33,111 nt of DNA from contig JAFLSN010000027.1 in the NCBI GenBank assembly GCA_022510905.1, positions 1-33,111 on the forward strand, read 5' to 3'. This DNA is from Treponema sp. (GTDB lineage: Bacteria > Spirochaetota > Spirochaetia > Treponematales > Treponemataceae). Positions 22,710-31,832 of this stretch are shown piece after piece; position 1 is the first letter of the stretch; each line of letters opens with the position of its first letter. The position numbers were made by a program, and so were the translations under genes. The notes beneath the pieces were generated by a model, which worked only from the letters and a program-made list of their open reading frames with translations, did no database searches and was not told the DNA's origin.

Positions 22710-22738
22710 TTGTACAGCCCCAAAAAACGCACTATAAT
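22710..22738 (+). promoter_or_regulatory. Promoter of the arginine operon
   Basis: TTGTAC (22710-22715), a 17-bp spacer and a perfect TATAAT (22733-22738). The transcript would start near 22745 and carry a leader of about 120 bases before argJ. Confidence 0.7.
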
Positions 22739-22787
22739 AAAGCCGCTTTCAGGCATCGGCAGATTGCATAAGCACGGCTGGGGTGTT

Positions 22788-22811
22788 TCCGCGTGTGCCA
22801 CGGAGTTTTTT
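22788..22811 (+). terminator. Possible attenuator hairpin in the argJ leader
   Basis: TCCG (22788-22791) pairs with CGGA (22801-22804), with an interrupted inner pair, followed by six T (22806-22811). It lies inside the leader, upstream of the ribosome-binding site. The stem is short, so it is a weak candidate for transcription attenuation. Confidence 0.25.
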
Positions 22812-22865
22812 GATGATCCATGCAGTCCAGCTTCAACCTGCCAAAACAAAAAACCGAGGTACATA

Positions 22866-24134
22866 ATGACTTTTATCGATGGCGGGGTTACAGCCCCTCT
22901 GGGTTTTACCGCAAACGGCATACGCTGCGGCATCAAGCCGGGCAGAGCCACAAACGACACGGCGCTGGTGTACAGCGAGCGTCCGTGCGCGGCGGCTGGC
23001 ATGTTCACGCAGAACCGTGTAAAGGCTGAGTGCGTAAAGCTTACAGAGCGGCATCTTGCAGACGGAACGGCGCAGGCGATAATCGCGAACTCGGGCAATG
23101 CCAACGCCTGCACCGGCCGGCAGGGAGCCAGCGCCGCTCTGCGCATGGCCCGGGCCGCTGCCTCCCGGCTGAACATTGCCGCCGACGATGTGATTGTCTG
23201 CTCAACCGGCGTTATCGGTCAGCAGCTTCCTGTTGAGCTGATTGAGCAGAACATGCAGGCGCTTGCCGACGGGCTGTGCAGGCAGGGGCACGAGCAGGCC
23301 CGCGTTGCAATCATGACCACGGACACGCGCTACAAGGAATGCGCCGTCCAGACCGCCATCGGCGGAAAGACGGTGACGCTCGGTGCCATGTGCAAGGGCA
23401 GCGGTATGATCCACATAAACCTCGGCACCATGCTCGGCTTTGTGACCACGGACTGCGCCATCAGCAGCGCCATGCTGCAGAAGGCGCTCGAACAGAGCGT
23501 GGCGCAGACCTACAACTGCGTTTCCGTTGACGGCGACACTTCGACCAATGACACGATCGCGGTGCTTGCAAACGGAATGGCCGGCAACGCCCCCATCGCT
23601 GCGGAAGGCGCGGACTTTGACACATTCTGCGAGGCGCTCAACGCCCTGAACACCGTGATGGCAAAAAAAATCGCCGCCGACGGCGAGGGTGCCACGCGGC
23701 TCATCGAATGCAACGTAAAAGGCGCGGCTTCTGTTGCAGACGCGAGGGGCTTGGCAAAGGCCGTGGTTTCTTCTTCGCTGGTAAAGGCTGCAATGTTCGG
23801 CTGCGACGCCAATTTTGGCCGGTTCCTGTGCGCCATGGGCTACAGCGGCTTTTCGTTCAATCCTGAAAAAACGAACATCTGGTTTACGAGCGCCCCAAAC
23901 GCGCACCGCTACTTTGACGAAACAAAGCCTTTCTCCGTGCACGGCTCCGACTCCGTGCAGGTGTTCAAAGACGGTGAGCCTGTCATGTTTGATGAAGAGG
24001 CTGCGAGGCGAATCATGCAGCGCGAAGCTGTTGAGATTCTGGTGCAGTGCGGCGACGGCTCCGCAAGCGGCACCGCATGGGGCTGCGACCTCACCTACGA
24101 CTACGTAAAAATCAATGGAGATTATAGGACATAA
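22866..24134 (+). CDS. argJ: Bifunctional ornithine acetyltransferase / N-acetylglutamate synthase
   Basis: This 422-residue enzyme transfers the acetyl group from N-acetylornithine to glutamate, recycling it in arginine synthesis. Family blocks seen are [72 protein letters not shown] and [12 protein letters not shown]. ArgJ cleaves itself before a catalytic Thr, which is Thr188 here. The usual residue before it is Ala; here it is Gly, a conservative change. GAGG six bases before the ATG sets the start. It is the first gene of an argJ-argB-argD cluster whose other pathway genes lie outside the window. Whether it also makes N-acetylglutamate from acetyl-CoA cannot be told. Confidence 0.95.
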   Translation: MTFIDGGVTAPLGFTANGIRCGIKPGRATNDTALVYSERPCAAAGMFTQNRVKAECVKLTERHLADGTAQAIIANSGNANACTGRQGASAALRMARAAASRLNIAADDVIVCSTGVIGQQLPVELIEQNMQALADGLCRQGHEQARVAIMTTDTRYKECAVQTAIGGKTVTLGAMCKGSGMIHINLGTMLGFVTTDCAISSAMLQKALEQSVAQTYNCVSVDGDTSTNDTIAVLANGMAGNAPIAAEGADFDTFCEALNALNTVMAKKIAADGEGATRLIECNVKGAASVADARGLAKAVVSSSLVKAAMFGCDANFGRFLCAMGYSGFSFNPEKTNIWFTSAPNAHRYFDETKPFSVHGSDSVQVFKDGEPVMFDEEAARRIMQREAVEILVQCGDGSASGTAWGCDLTYDYVKINGDYRT

Positions 24135-25033
24135 TGGCTGGAACTTCTGAAAACGCAGTGGCAGACCCGCGCATGGACAACGAGCACTGGGCGAATGTGC
24201 TTGTGCAGGCGCTGCCGTATTTTAAGACCTGGGTGGGCAAAACCGTTGTGGTAAAATACGGCGGAAATGCCATGCTGAACGAAGAGCTCAAAACCGCCGT
24301 TATGAAAGACATTGTGCTGCTCAGCACAATCGGAATACATGTGGTGCTGGTGCACGGCGGCGGCCCCGAAATCAACCACATGCTCGACCGCATCGGCAAA
24401 GAGAGCAAATTTGTAGACGGCCTGCGCTACACAGACGCGGAAACCATGGAGATTGTCGGAATGGTGCTTTCCGGCAAGCTGAACAAGGACATCGTGGGCA
24501 TTCTGCTGCAGGAAGGCGGCAGGGCCGTGGGATTGAGTGGCGTTGACTCCGGCTTGCTGCGCGCAAAAAAAATCAACAGGGACGGCCAGGACTACGGTTT
24601 TGTGGGCGAAGTAACGGAAGTGCACCCTGAAATCCTGCATTCGCTGCTTACGCAAGGTTTTATTCCGGTGGTGTCAACTGTCGCTCTGGGCGAAACTGGA
24701 GACAACCACCTGTACAACATCAATGCGGACACCGCAGCCGCAAAAATCGCAGTGGCGCTCAAAGCCGAGAAATTTGTGCAGCTTACGAATGTGCCGGGCG
24801 TGCTCCGGGATGTCTCCGACCCAAAATCGCTGTTGCAGCGCATTCACGTGTCCGACATTGAATCGCTTACCGCGCAAGGTGTCATTTCCGGCGGAATGAT
24901 TCCCAAAATCGAATGCTGCCGCCTTGCCAGGAGCGGAGGCGTTCCGCGTACGCACATCATAGACGGACGGGTGCCACATTCACTTTTAATAGAAATGTTC
25001 AGCGACCGTGGCATTGGCACGATGATCTATTAG
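24134..25033 (+). CDS. argB: Acetylglutamate kinase
   Basis: This 299-residue amino-acid kinase phosphorylates N-acetylglutamate, the second step of arginine synthesis. Key motifs are VVKYGGNAM (phosphate loop, about 38-46), [10 protein letters not shown] (about 73-82), a central [12 protein letters not shown] segment binding ATP and substrate, and [11 protein letters not shown]. An N-terminal extension with a mobile helix, as in arginine-sensitive kinases ([16 protein letters not shown]), is present, so feedback inhibition by arginine is likely. The start ATG shares its first base with the last base of the argJ stop, so translation is coupled. Confidence 0.97.
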   Translation: MAGTSENAVADPRMDNEHWANVLVQALPYFKTWVGKTVVVKYGGNAMLNEELKTAVMKDIVLLSTIGIHVVLVHGGGPEINHMLDRIGKESKFVDGLRYTDAETMEIVGMVLSGKLNKDIVGILLQEGGRAVGLSGVDSGLLRAKKINRDGQDYGFVGEVTEVHPEILHSLLTQGFIPVVSTVALGETGDNHLYNINADTAAAKIAVALKAEKFVQLTNVPGVLRDVSDPKSLLQRIHVSDIESLTAQGVISGGMIPKIECCRLARSGGVPRTHIIDGRVPHSLLIEMFSDRGIGTMIY

Positions 25034-25134
25034 CCTGGACATTTGTTGTTTTAACTGCGCGGAAGCAAGAATGGCTCGCGCAGTCTGCAAGACTGATTCA
25101 GCGAAATTCCATTGCAATTCTGGAGGAACGGCTC

Positions 25135-26295
25135 ATGGGCAGCAAAACGGTGGTAAACAATTATGGTTCGTTTGACATAACGTTCAAATGCGGAAAAGGC
25201 TCTGTGCTCACCGACACGAACGGAAAAAAATACATCGACTTTCTGGCGGGCATTGCCGTGAATGCGCTGGGCCACGGTTACAAGCCGCTTGTGCGCGCCA
25301 TTCAAAAGCAGGCGGCAAGGCAGATGCATGTATGCAATTATTTTTTTAATGACACCGGCGTTGCCTACGCGCGCGAGCTGCTGAACGCCACAGGTTTTGA
25401 CGGCGTGTACTTCTGCAACAGCGGAGCCGAAGCAAACGAGGCCGCCATCAAGCTTGCGCGAAAATACGGTCAGATGAACGGGGGAACCGCCCGGAAAACG
25501 ATTGTTACGCTGGAACATTCGTTCCACGGGCGCACGCTCGCAACGCTCACCGCAACCGGGCAGGACAAGTTCCACCCCGACTGCTTTGCGCCGTACCCGC
25601 AGGGATTCAAGACAATCAAGGCGAATGACTACAATGCGCTCAAAACTGCCTTTGACGACACAACGGCTGCATTCATGCTTGAATGTGTGCAGGGTGAAGG
25701 CGGGGTGATTCTGGTTGACCCGAAATGGGCCAGAGAGGCGGCACAAGCCGCCCGAGATGCGGGTGCAATCGTGATTGCCGATGAAGTGCAGACGGGCATG
25801 GGCCGCACAGGTTCGCTCCTTGCAAGCGAGCAGCTGCAATTCAATCCTGAAGTGGTCACGCTTGCCAAAGCCATTGCGGGGGGAATTCCCATGGGCGCAT
25901 GCCTGTTCCGGAAAAAGGCGGACGGCGTGTTCGCGGCTGGCGACCACCAGTCCACGTTCGGCGGAAACCCGCTTGCGTGTGCGGCGGCGCGTGTGGTGCT
26001 AAAAACGCTCACATCGCCCGACTTTCTGGCCCATGTCACACGCAAGGGCGAATACATGCGCGAAACCATTCGGTCATGGAATCTTCCGTGCGTTACCGAA
26101 GTGCGCGGTCTCGGCTTGATGACTGGAGTTCAGGTTACAAAAGATCCTGTTCAAATAGAGCAGGAATGTTTGAAGCAAGGTCTCCTGTTCTCCACGGCGG
26201 GCCAAGACACGCTGAGGCTGGTGCCACCGCTCAACATCAGCAAGGGAACAATCACAAAGGGACTGAACATCCTGCATGACGTTCTTGCAAAATAA
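25135..26295 (+). CDS. argD: Acetylornithine aminotransferase
   Basis: This 386-residue PLP enzyme moves an amino group between glutamate and N-acetylglutamate semialdehyde. Class III aminotransferase motifs are present: CNSGAEANEAAIKLAR (about 85-100), HSFHGRT, IADEVQTGMGRTG, and the PLP lysine at about Lys245 in TLAKAIAGG. QSTFGGNPLACAAA follows. The start at 25135 follows GGAGG; about 100 bp separates it from argB. No terminator is seen after the stop, and the -35 of the next gene's promoter overlaps the end of this one. An N-succinyl substrate is an alternative, but the argJB context favours acetylornithine. Confidence 0.95.
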   Translation: MGSKTVVNNYGSFDITFKCGKGSVLTDTNGKKYIDFLAGIAVNALGHGYKPLVRAIQKQAARQMHVCNYFFNDTGVAYARELLNATGFDGVYFCNSGAEANEAAIKLARKYGQMNGGTARKTIVTLEHSFHGRTLATLTATGQDKFHPDCFAPYPQGFKTIKANDYNALKTAFDDTTAAFMLECVQGEGGVILVDPKWAREAAQAARDAGAIVIADEVQTGMGRTGSLLASEQLQFNPEVVTLAKAIAGGIPMGACLFRKKADGVFAAGDHQSTFGGNPLACAAARVVLKTLTSPDFLAHVTRKGEYMRETIRSWNLPCVTEVRGLGLMTGVQVTKDPVQIEQECLKQGLLFSTAGQDTLRLVPPLNISKGTITKGLNILHDVLAK

Positions 26296-26313
26296 AACAG
26301 TCTTTTGTATCAT
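26285..26313 (+). promoter_or_regulatory. Promoter for a leaderless transcript of the adhesin gene
   Basis: TTGCAA (26285-26290), a 17-bp spacer and TATCAT (26308-26313, five of six) end six bases before the ATG at 26320. The -35 lies within the last codons of argD. Confidence 0.7.
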
Positions 26314-26319
26314 AGTTCC

Positions 26320-27861
26320 ATGCAAAAACGGATTATCATCGTTGCGTTTTTAATCATAGCGGCAGCGCTTGGAATGGTGTTCATTACGCGGATTTATTTT
26401 TCCAAACCTGAATCCAGCATATTTTCTGCCAGACTGGTTGTTCCGCAGATGCAACAAGCAAAAGATGCTCATTCACCAGACAGCTCTGCGGCAGATGATG
26501 ACACGGTGATTGCCTCGCTCATTCCCCTGCGCAGCGATGAAACCCTGCTGGGTGTCATCAGCATGGACTTCGATGGCGACAGTTATGACGACCAGGTGAA
26601 TGTGATAAAAACAGCGGCCAGCCCGTATATTCAGCTGCTTGTCGGTCTTTACAATCCTGCGATGTCAACATATGAACGCACCGCGCTTATCGCCACAAAA
26701 ATAATACAGTTCAGGACGTTTTCGTATACGGGCATGGACATAACGGGCACCCACAGGCTGGCGCTCGTGTACCAGGGCTTTGATGAAGCCGGCAATTCAA
26801 TATTGCAGGCGTTTTTTTTGAGGCGGAATACAGACCGCACTTCGCCCGTCAGGCAGATTGCCAATCTTGAGGCTGACGGCACAATATTCATTCAGCATGT
26901 TGAGCGCGACGATGCCTATGAGCGTTCGCAGGCAAAAGGTGCCGCATACCCCATATGGGTATACGCCACAGACAGCTCTTCTTCCAACAGCGCAGACCAG
27001 CTGCAAACGCGCTACGAATGGAACGGAGATGAGCAGAAATATGTGCAGACAGCGCAAATGCACGTTGACGGTTCACGGCTTGCGGCAAAAGAGCTGGCCC
27101 GCATTCAAGACGGAACGGTAAAAACATTCGCGGGATTTTTAAACGGACTCTGGTACAAGCTTGAAACAGGCGGCGGCATGCGCTATCTGTTTTTTGATTA
27201 TGAAGAGCAGGAAATCATTTTTTTTCGTGAAGAAACGGAAGAAGTGTACCACTGGCTGAACAGCAGGCTTCAGCGTAACGGCATTCAGCTTTCAACCACA
27301 AACCAGGAGATTGAAAACCTTCAGCGCCGCATAGATATTTACCTGCTTGGAATTGAAGAGATTCGGGTGCAACTGCAAGACGATGTACGCATGATTATAA
27401 ACGAAAGCACCATGTGGGACGGCGACTACAAAAAAATGACAAACAGCGCCGTGGCCACAGCTGCGCTGGCAAACAAAAAAGAAAACCTTGCAGCCCCATT
27501 TGTTGCAAAGCTTGAAAAAGAGCACACATGGAAAAGCGCAGACGGTACCACCGTCCTTTTTGAATCCGGCGCTTATGCGGTCTCTGGCGACAGGGGCAGC
27601 GACAGTGGAACCTACACGCCGCTCAATGCAGACGGCAAAGCTTTTCTACAATTCCGTTCCGCAGGAATCACACCTTGGTTTACGGGCATTTATCAGGTTT
27701 CATATGCGCCCACGCCTACAGATGCCGATAACATACCTGAAGACGTTCCCATTGTGCTACAGCCTTATCTTGTAACGCCACAGTCAAGCTACCCTGCCGA
27801 AGGTCGCCCCATCATTCTTTCAGTGCCAGCCACCGAAGAAGAAAAATCGCCTTCAAACTGA
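26320..27861 (+). CDS. Pallilysin-related adhesin (Tp0751 family)
   Basis: This 513-residue protein has an N-terminal membrane anchor or signal (RIIIVAFLIIAAALGMVFITRIYF), so it is exported. The region of about residues 265-360 (FLNGLWYKLE, FFDYEEQEIIFF, W-NSRLQRNGIQLSTTNQEIENLQRRI, GIEEIRVQL) closely follows my recollection of the Treponema pallidum Tp0751 beta-barrel (GLW, FFD-EHAEITF, GISFTTHNQLI-N--R-I, GVERIAIQV). Tp0751 binds laminin and fibrinogen and was reported as a metalloprotease with an HEXXH motif; no HEXXH occurs here, so protease activity is not supported. The front half, with DFDGDSYDDQVNV, resembles a VCBS/FG-GAP-type strand region. It stands alone behind the arginine operon. 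Confidence 0.78.
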   Translation: MQKRIIIVAFLIIAAALGMVFITRIYFSKPESSIFSARLVVPQMQQAKDAHSPDSSAADDDTVIASLIPLRSDETLLGVISMDFDGDSYDDQVNVIKTAASPYIQLLVGLYNPAMSTYERTALIATKIIQFRTFSYTGMDITGTHRLALVYQGFDEAGNSILQAFFLRRNTDRTSPVRQIANLEADGTIFIQHVERDDAYERSQAKGAAYPIWVYATDSSSSNSADQLQTRYEWNGDEQKYVQTAQMHVDGSRLAAKELARIQDGTVKTFAGFLNGLWYKLETGGGMRYLFFDYEEQEIIFFREETEEVYHWLNSRLQRNGIQLSTTNQEIENLQRRIDIYLLGIEEIRVQLQDDVRMIINESTMWDGDYKKMTNSAVATAALANKKENLAAPFVAKLEKEHTWKSADGTTVLFESGAYAVSGDRGSDSGTYTPLNADGKAFLQFRSAGITPWFTGIYQVSYAPTPTDADNIPEDVPIVLQPYLVTPQSSYPAEGRPIILSVPATEEEKSPSN

Positions 27862-28429
27862 ACGTGTTTTTGGTGCACACCGCAACACAACGGATGTCCG
27901 GTTTTTAAAGCAAAACGGAAACCGTGCATGATGATGGCGGCACTATTTTTTTCTCAGATGAAAATGGAGCCACCGGCGATGTTTGCACCAAAGTGTTTTT
28001 GTGCCAAACGGCAAAATATGCGCAATCATCAAAAACGGGGAACCATTCCGAACACCACGACGAGCGCGAACTCTAAGCTGAGCACGTTTTTCCATTCACT
28101 TTCTCCTAAAAAGCTGATTCCACAGCAAAGTTTAGCGTAAATTCCAGCTAACAGTGGAATACCTTCCGTCCGCACAAACAATATGGCGCGGAACCAAAAC
28201 CATCCAAGCGCCGCATACTATCACGAAACGAACTGCATACAAACGCTTTCATGTAAATCTGCCTGCAAAACACATTCCCACTTATAGAATGCAAACTGAA
28301 ATTCAATTTTTACCATTATTTTTGCACACGCATGGCAGCATCCATCGAATTTTTAGCAAAACACTGAAACATTGGGCCCTCGACTAGCCAAATCATCCGG
28401 AACAGGGGTTAACCAGTGACAAAGCAAAG
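27862..28429. other. Gene-free stretch, no recognisable content
   Basis: Only short open frames with no family resemblance are seen on either strand. A minus-strand stretch (about 28220 to 28029) stays open for about 60 codons and is hydrophobic, but has no ATG start. It may be decayed coding DNA, consistent with the insertion-sequence relic that follows. Confidence 0.4.
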
Positions 28430-28680
28430 ACTTACGATGTAAAAGAGAAACAGGATTTTTTATGCTCCAAGAACGACCTGACGGTGCCACAGACGGCGGA
28501 CATCTGCGGAGAAAAGGGCAACACTGCCAGGCGCTGCTATGCCCTCCTGCGCAGGGTAATCCTCAGCGGTAGCACCCGCGAGGCGCGGCGGAAAACCGGC
28601 GGATACGCGGGAAGCGATGGCGCGTGGAGGCGGGCAAGCCGCAAGTGTTCGGGCTGCTCAAACACGGGGAACTTCGTTTC

Positions 28681-28776
28681 ATCTGGTACTGGTAAGTCTG
28701 TCACATGCATTAGTGGTGAATCTGCCTCGTTCAGCACTGGTAATTGTATCCCGTTTACCAGTGCTGAACCTGTCGA
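28681..28776. repeat. Four degenerate 24-bp tandem repeats
   Basis: Units start at 28681, 28705, 28729 and 28753, exactly 24 bases each, sharing T at position 2, A at 8, TG at 10-11, T at 13, A at 15 and C at 22. Translated in one frame they give eight-residue units HLVLVSLS, HALVVNLP, RSALVIVS and RLPVLNLS. The array sits inside the transposase relic. Confidence 0.6.
28730..28768. repeat. Perfect 13-bp inverted repeat
   Basis: TTCAGCACTGGTA (28730-28742) and TACCAGTGCTGAA (28756-28768) flank a 13-base loop. It lies across units three and four of the 24-bp array. No T-tract follows. Confidence 0.85.
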
Positions 28777-29072
28777 ATTTGTGCTACGCCTGAAGAAGTG
28801 CGGGTGGCGTGCGGTACAACCACCGCAACGATGATTTGCCGCTCTTGTCAATAGATTATACAGGAAGACTTGTCTTGGTTCGTACGGAAAGGGTATATCC
28901 ACCGCTCCACGGAGTGAAGCCTTGCTTATACGTTTGGGCGTGCTGCCAAAGGAATGCTGTTTTTTTTACCAGCCAAAAACCAACATTGTTTGCATGGATA
29001 AAAAACAGAAGGCATACAAAATCTCTGCAAGCATTTTGTGCCGCCAGCGAATATGTTCATGTTACGCGCTAA

Positions 29073-29483
29073 TCAATGGCAAAGAGCAGACCACTGGCAA
29101 TCGCCGCAGATGGAGCCGAACACGCCTTCTGGCTGCAAAACAGTTGTTTCAATGCAGTCGCAAATATCGTTCCAAGAAATCCTGCTGCCAAGTTTTAAAC
29201 CACTGTGAACCAGCACAGCCGAGTCAAAATCTTGCACACGCTCCTGGCTTTTGCATGTGCCGTTTTGATTTTCGGGACAGGCGGAACACACGCTGTCTGT
29301 GCCGCTGACAAGCTGCACTATTTCACCTGATTCAAGTCGTAAAATAACGCGGCGCATATTTTCCGTAAAATCAGGTGAATAGCCGTGTCCTTTAAAAAAA
29401 CGAATGCACAGCGCATGGTGTGGCCTGAGCTCAAGCGATTCAGCTTTGCAGCCTGATGAATTTTGGCAGCCTAAATCACACAT
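29073..29483 (-). CDS. DUF1284 family cysteine-rich protein
   Basis: This 136-residue protein carries the DUF1284 signature LRPHHALCIRFFKGHGYS (about 19-36), then LVSGTDSVCSACPENQNGTC and a C-terminal ICGDCQWSALC. The ten or so cysteines, in pairs, suggest an iron-sulfur cluster or zinc site; the family's function is not established. The start at 29483 is preferred over an upstream GTG because GGAG lies six bases before this ATG. It is monocistronic: no same-strand gene is close on either side. It is cytoplasmic as far as can be seen. Confidence 0.75.
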   Translation of the reverse strand: MCDLGCQNSSGCKAESLELRPHHALCIRFFKGHGYSPDFTENMRRVILRLESGEIVQLVSGTDSVCSACPENQNGTCKSQERVQDFDSAVLVHSGLKLGSRISWNDICDCIETTVLQPEGVFGSICGDCQWSALCH

Positions 29484-29748
29484 ATCCGACTCCACAATCA
29501 ACACACCCCACGCTTTTAATTTGGCCGGCGTAGTTTCTGCGTCATTTTTAACCCGGCAGAAAAATACCACGCATATTTATCACCGCATAAAACTCAGACT
29601 GCTCCACGCTTTTCCGGCAAACAAGTGCAAATCGCAGGGAGCCTGTATGCCGCCCTGCGCAAAGTCTGTGATAAATGCGGTGCCCAACTGTTTTTATGCA
29701 ACGCACTAAAGCAATTTGAAGTCCACAAAACAAACGCCAAGGCAGCGT

Positions 29749-31506
29749 TTAAATTCCGTTAAAGCGGGTGCGCGTTTTTTCAAGCGCATATTTGCAGAAT
29801 TCTTCCAAAGAGAACGTGCGCTGCGGAATCTGGCTTGAAAAGCGGAAACGGCAGGTAACGGTTCCTTCCTCCGCTTCTTTTGCGCCCACCACCAGAATGT
29901 ACGGCGTTTTGTGCTCGCTTGAAATCACTTTTATTTTTGCTTTCATATTTTCATCGTCAGTATATGAAACGGCCCGCAGCCCTGCGTCACGCAAAGTAAC
30001 GGCAACCTTTTCAGCATAGGCGTTGAAGTCCGGGCTCACGGGAACCACGGCGACCTGTTCAAAGTGCAACCATGCGGGCATAGCTCCGCTGTAGTTTTCA
30101 ATCAATATGCCCATAAAGCGTTCCAGCGAACCGAGCACAGCGCGGTGCAGCATAACGGGGTGGTGCTTCTGGTTATCGCTTCCGATGTACTGCGCATCAA
30201 GACGCTCCGCAGAAGGAAGCTGGTAATCAAGCTGAATGGTGCCGCACTGCCACTGGCGGCCAAGGGCGTCAGTCAGAGTGAATTCAAGTTTTGGCCCGTA
30301 AAAGGCGCCTTCCCCGGGCTGGATTTCGTAGTCAAGTCCAGCGCTTTTGCAGGCAGAAGAAAGAGCCGCCTCTGCGTGCTGCCACACGGCTTCATCGCCC
30401 ACGTGGTCATCTGGCATGGTGCTGAGTTTTACAAGCAGGTTTTTATCAAAGCCGAAATCCTTGTATACGTCTTTTAAAAGATGGCAGAACTTGGTTACCT
30501 CAGCTTCTATCTGTTCTTCTGTGCAGATGACGTGGGCATCGTCCTGAACAAAGCCGCGCACACGCATTATGCCGTGCAGGGTGCCACTCGGCTCGTTACG
30601 CACACAGTGCCCAAATTCCGCGAGACGCAACGGCAAGTCCTTGTAGCTCCGCAAGCGGCTCTTAAAAATTTCAAGAGCACCGGGACAGTTCATGGGCTTT
30701 ATGGCAAAAAGCCGCTTTTCACTTTCGGTAATGAACATATTCTGCTGGTAATGGCTCCAGTGACCGCTCCGTTCCCAGAGAGTGCGCGGCATGATGGCCG
30801 GCGTGTTCACCTCCTGGTAGCCGTCAGCGGTGATTTTTTCGCGGATGTAGTTCTGGAGAGTCACATACATGCTCCAGCCGTTTGGATGCCAAAAAATCTG
30901 ACCGGGATCCTCGGGGTCAAGATGGAACAAATCCATCTGCGCTCCAATTTTGCGGTGATCCCTTTTTTCAGCCTCCTCCAGCAGCTTAAGGTAATCTTTT
31001 AGGTCATTCGGTTTTGAAAAAGCCACAGCGTATATGCGCGTGAGCATTGGGCGGCTGGAGTCACCCCGCCAGTAGGCGCCCGCTGTTTTCATAAGCCTGA
31101 AACTCTGTGCGTTTATTTCCTTTGTGGTGGCAACATGTGGACCGCGGCAAAGGTCGGTAAAGCCGTCCTGTGTATATGTGGTGATGGCTTCGCCTTCGGG
31201 AATGGCATTTATCAGCTCGATTTTGTACGGCTGCCCTGCGAACATCTTAAGGGCATCGTTTTTTGCGACTTCTTTTTTTATGAACTCATGGTTCCCCGAA
31301 AGAATGCGGCGCATCTCTTTTTCAATAGAAGGAAAATCCGCTTCGGTAAGTTTATGGTCTGAAGGAAAGTCAAAATCATAATAAAAACCGTTCTCTATCG
31401 CAGGACCAATCGCGATTTTTGTACCCGGAAACAGATTCAAAACCGCTTCCGCCATAACATGTGCACAGCTGTGCCGCATCATATCAAGTGTTTCATTTGA
31501 TGACAT
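29749..31506 (-). CDS. thrS: Threonyl-tRNA synthetase lacking the TGS domain
   Basis: This 585-residue class II synthetase charges tRNA-Thr. It begins almost directly with the editing domain: HSCAH (HxxxH, residues 12-16) and CRGPH. The catalytic core follows, with the zinc-site segment PMNCPGAL, motif 2 ([26 protein letters not shown]) and motif 3 ([17 protein letters not shown]). The anticodon-binding domain ends in [16 protein letters not shown]. Typical enzymes have about 60 extra N-terminal residues forming a TGS domain, absent here. The frame stays open upstream to 31893, but that part is repeat DNA and not TGS-like. A promoter six bases before ATG 31506 fixes the start. Confidence 0.93.
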   Translation of the reverse strand: MSSNETLDMMRHSCAHVMAEAVLNLFPGTKIAIGPAIENGFYYDFDFPSDHKLTEADFPSIEKEMRRILSGNHEFIKKEVAKNDALKMFAGQPYKIELINAIPEGEAITTYTQDGFTDLCRGPHVATTKEINAQSFRLMKTAGAYWRGDSSRPMLTRIYAVAFSKPNDLKDYLKLLEEAEKRDHRKIGAQMDLFHLDPEDPGQIFWHPNGWSMYVTLQNYIREKITADGYQEVNTPAIMPRTLWERSGHWSHYQQNMFITESEKRLFAIKPMNCPGALEIFKSRLRSYKDLPLRLAEFGHCVRNEPSGTLHGIMRVRGFVQDDAHVICTEEQIEAEVTKFCHLLKDVYKDFGFDKNLLVKLSTMPDDHVGDEAVWQHAEAALSSACKSAGLDYEIQPGEGAFYGPKLEFTLTDALGRQWQCGTIQLDYQLPSAERLDAQYIGSDNQKHHPVMLHRAVLGSLERFMGILIENYSGAMPAWLHFEQVAVVPVSPDFNAYAEKVAVTLRDAGLRAVSYTDDENMKAKIKVISSEHKTPYILVVGAKEAEEGTVTCRFRFSSQIPQRTFSLEEFCKYALEKTRTRFNGI

Positions 31507-31512
31507 ACACCA

Positions 31513-31541
31513 AGAATAACGCTTTTTGAACTTCAATTCAA
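31513..31541 (-). promoter_or_regulatory. Promoter for a leaderless thrS transcript
   Basis: On the minus strand: TTGAAT (31541-31536, four of six), a 17-bp spacer and TATTCT (31518-31513, four of six), then six bases and ATG. No Shine-Dalgarno sequence lies between. Confidence 0.65.
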
Positions 31542-31574
31542 TAGGAATGCAAACATCACACTCCCGCCAAAGCA

Positions 31575-31815
31575 TCGTTAGCTCAAATTTTGCTTGGGCA
31601 GGCTGCGGCAGACCGCCGTTCTTGGAAATTCCGCTTGGACGAGCAACGGCGTTCTGCCGGTCGCAGGAATTCCGTTTGGACGAGCAACGGCGTTCTGCCG
31701 GTCGCGAAAATTCCGCTTGGACAGGCAACGGCGTTCTGCCGGTCGCAGGAATTCCGTTTGGACGAGCAACGGCGTTCTGCCGGTCGCGAAAATTCCGCTT
31801 GGACAGGCAACGGCG
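31575..31815. repeat. Second 41-bp tandem array (about six units)
   Basis: Units start at 31575 (degenerate), 31616, 31657, 31698, 31739 and 31780, all in 41-bp phase. Two unit types alternate: one with TCGCAGGAATTCCGTTTGG and GACGAGC, the other with TCGCGAAAATTCCGCTTGG and ACAGGC, giving an 82-bp higher-order period. The core TCGCGAAAATTCC and the end CGGCGTTCTG resemble TCGCGAAAGTTCC and GGGGCGTTTT of the array at 19781. All six frames lack stops across the intact units. Confidence 0.9.
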
Positions 31816-31832
31816 ACAAAGTGGTTTTTCAT
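31578..31832 (-). CDS. Doubtful 84-residue frame through the 41-bp array
   Basis: The ATG overlaps the stop of the ankyrin lipoprotein gene (ATGA), the usual geometry of coupled translation. The frame then runs through the whole array ([18 protein letters not shown] and so on), Arg/Ala/Pro-rich with a 41-residue period. Because every frame of this array is open, openness alone is no evidence for a gene. It is listed only because of the start overlap. Confidence 0.15.
   Translation of the reverse strand: MKNHFVAVACPSGIFATGRTPLLVQTEFLRPAERRCLSKRNFRDRQNAVARPNGIPATGRTPLLVQAEFPRTAVCRSLPKQNLS

Larger units (their letters stand above)
28430..28860 (+). pseudogene. Relic of an IS1595-like transposase
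   Basis: Three fragments in different frames recall this transposase type: a helix-turn-helix-like start (NDLTVPQTADICGEKGNTARR and CYALLRRV), a middle piece (AGKPQVFGLLKHGEL, compare GK-PVFGLL-RGG), and an end (FVLRLKKCGWR, then after a shift YNHRNDDLPLL, compare FYLHLKECE-RYNHRN). The catalytic core between the middle and end pieces is missing and is replaced by a 24-bp tandem repeat. No intact ends or target duplications were found. The element is dead. Confidence 0.5.

Noticed and set aside
11991..28940. Shared 15-mer (AGTGAAGCCTTGCTT) at about 11991 and 28913 as a dispersed repeat
   Set aside because: A single exact 15-base match in 33 kb is close to chance expectation, and flanking similarity is poor.
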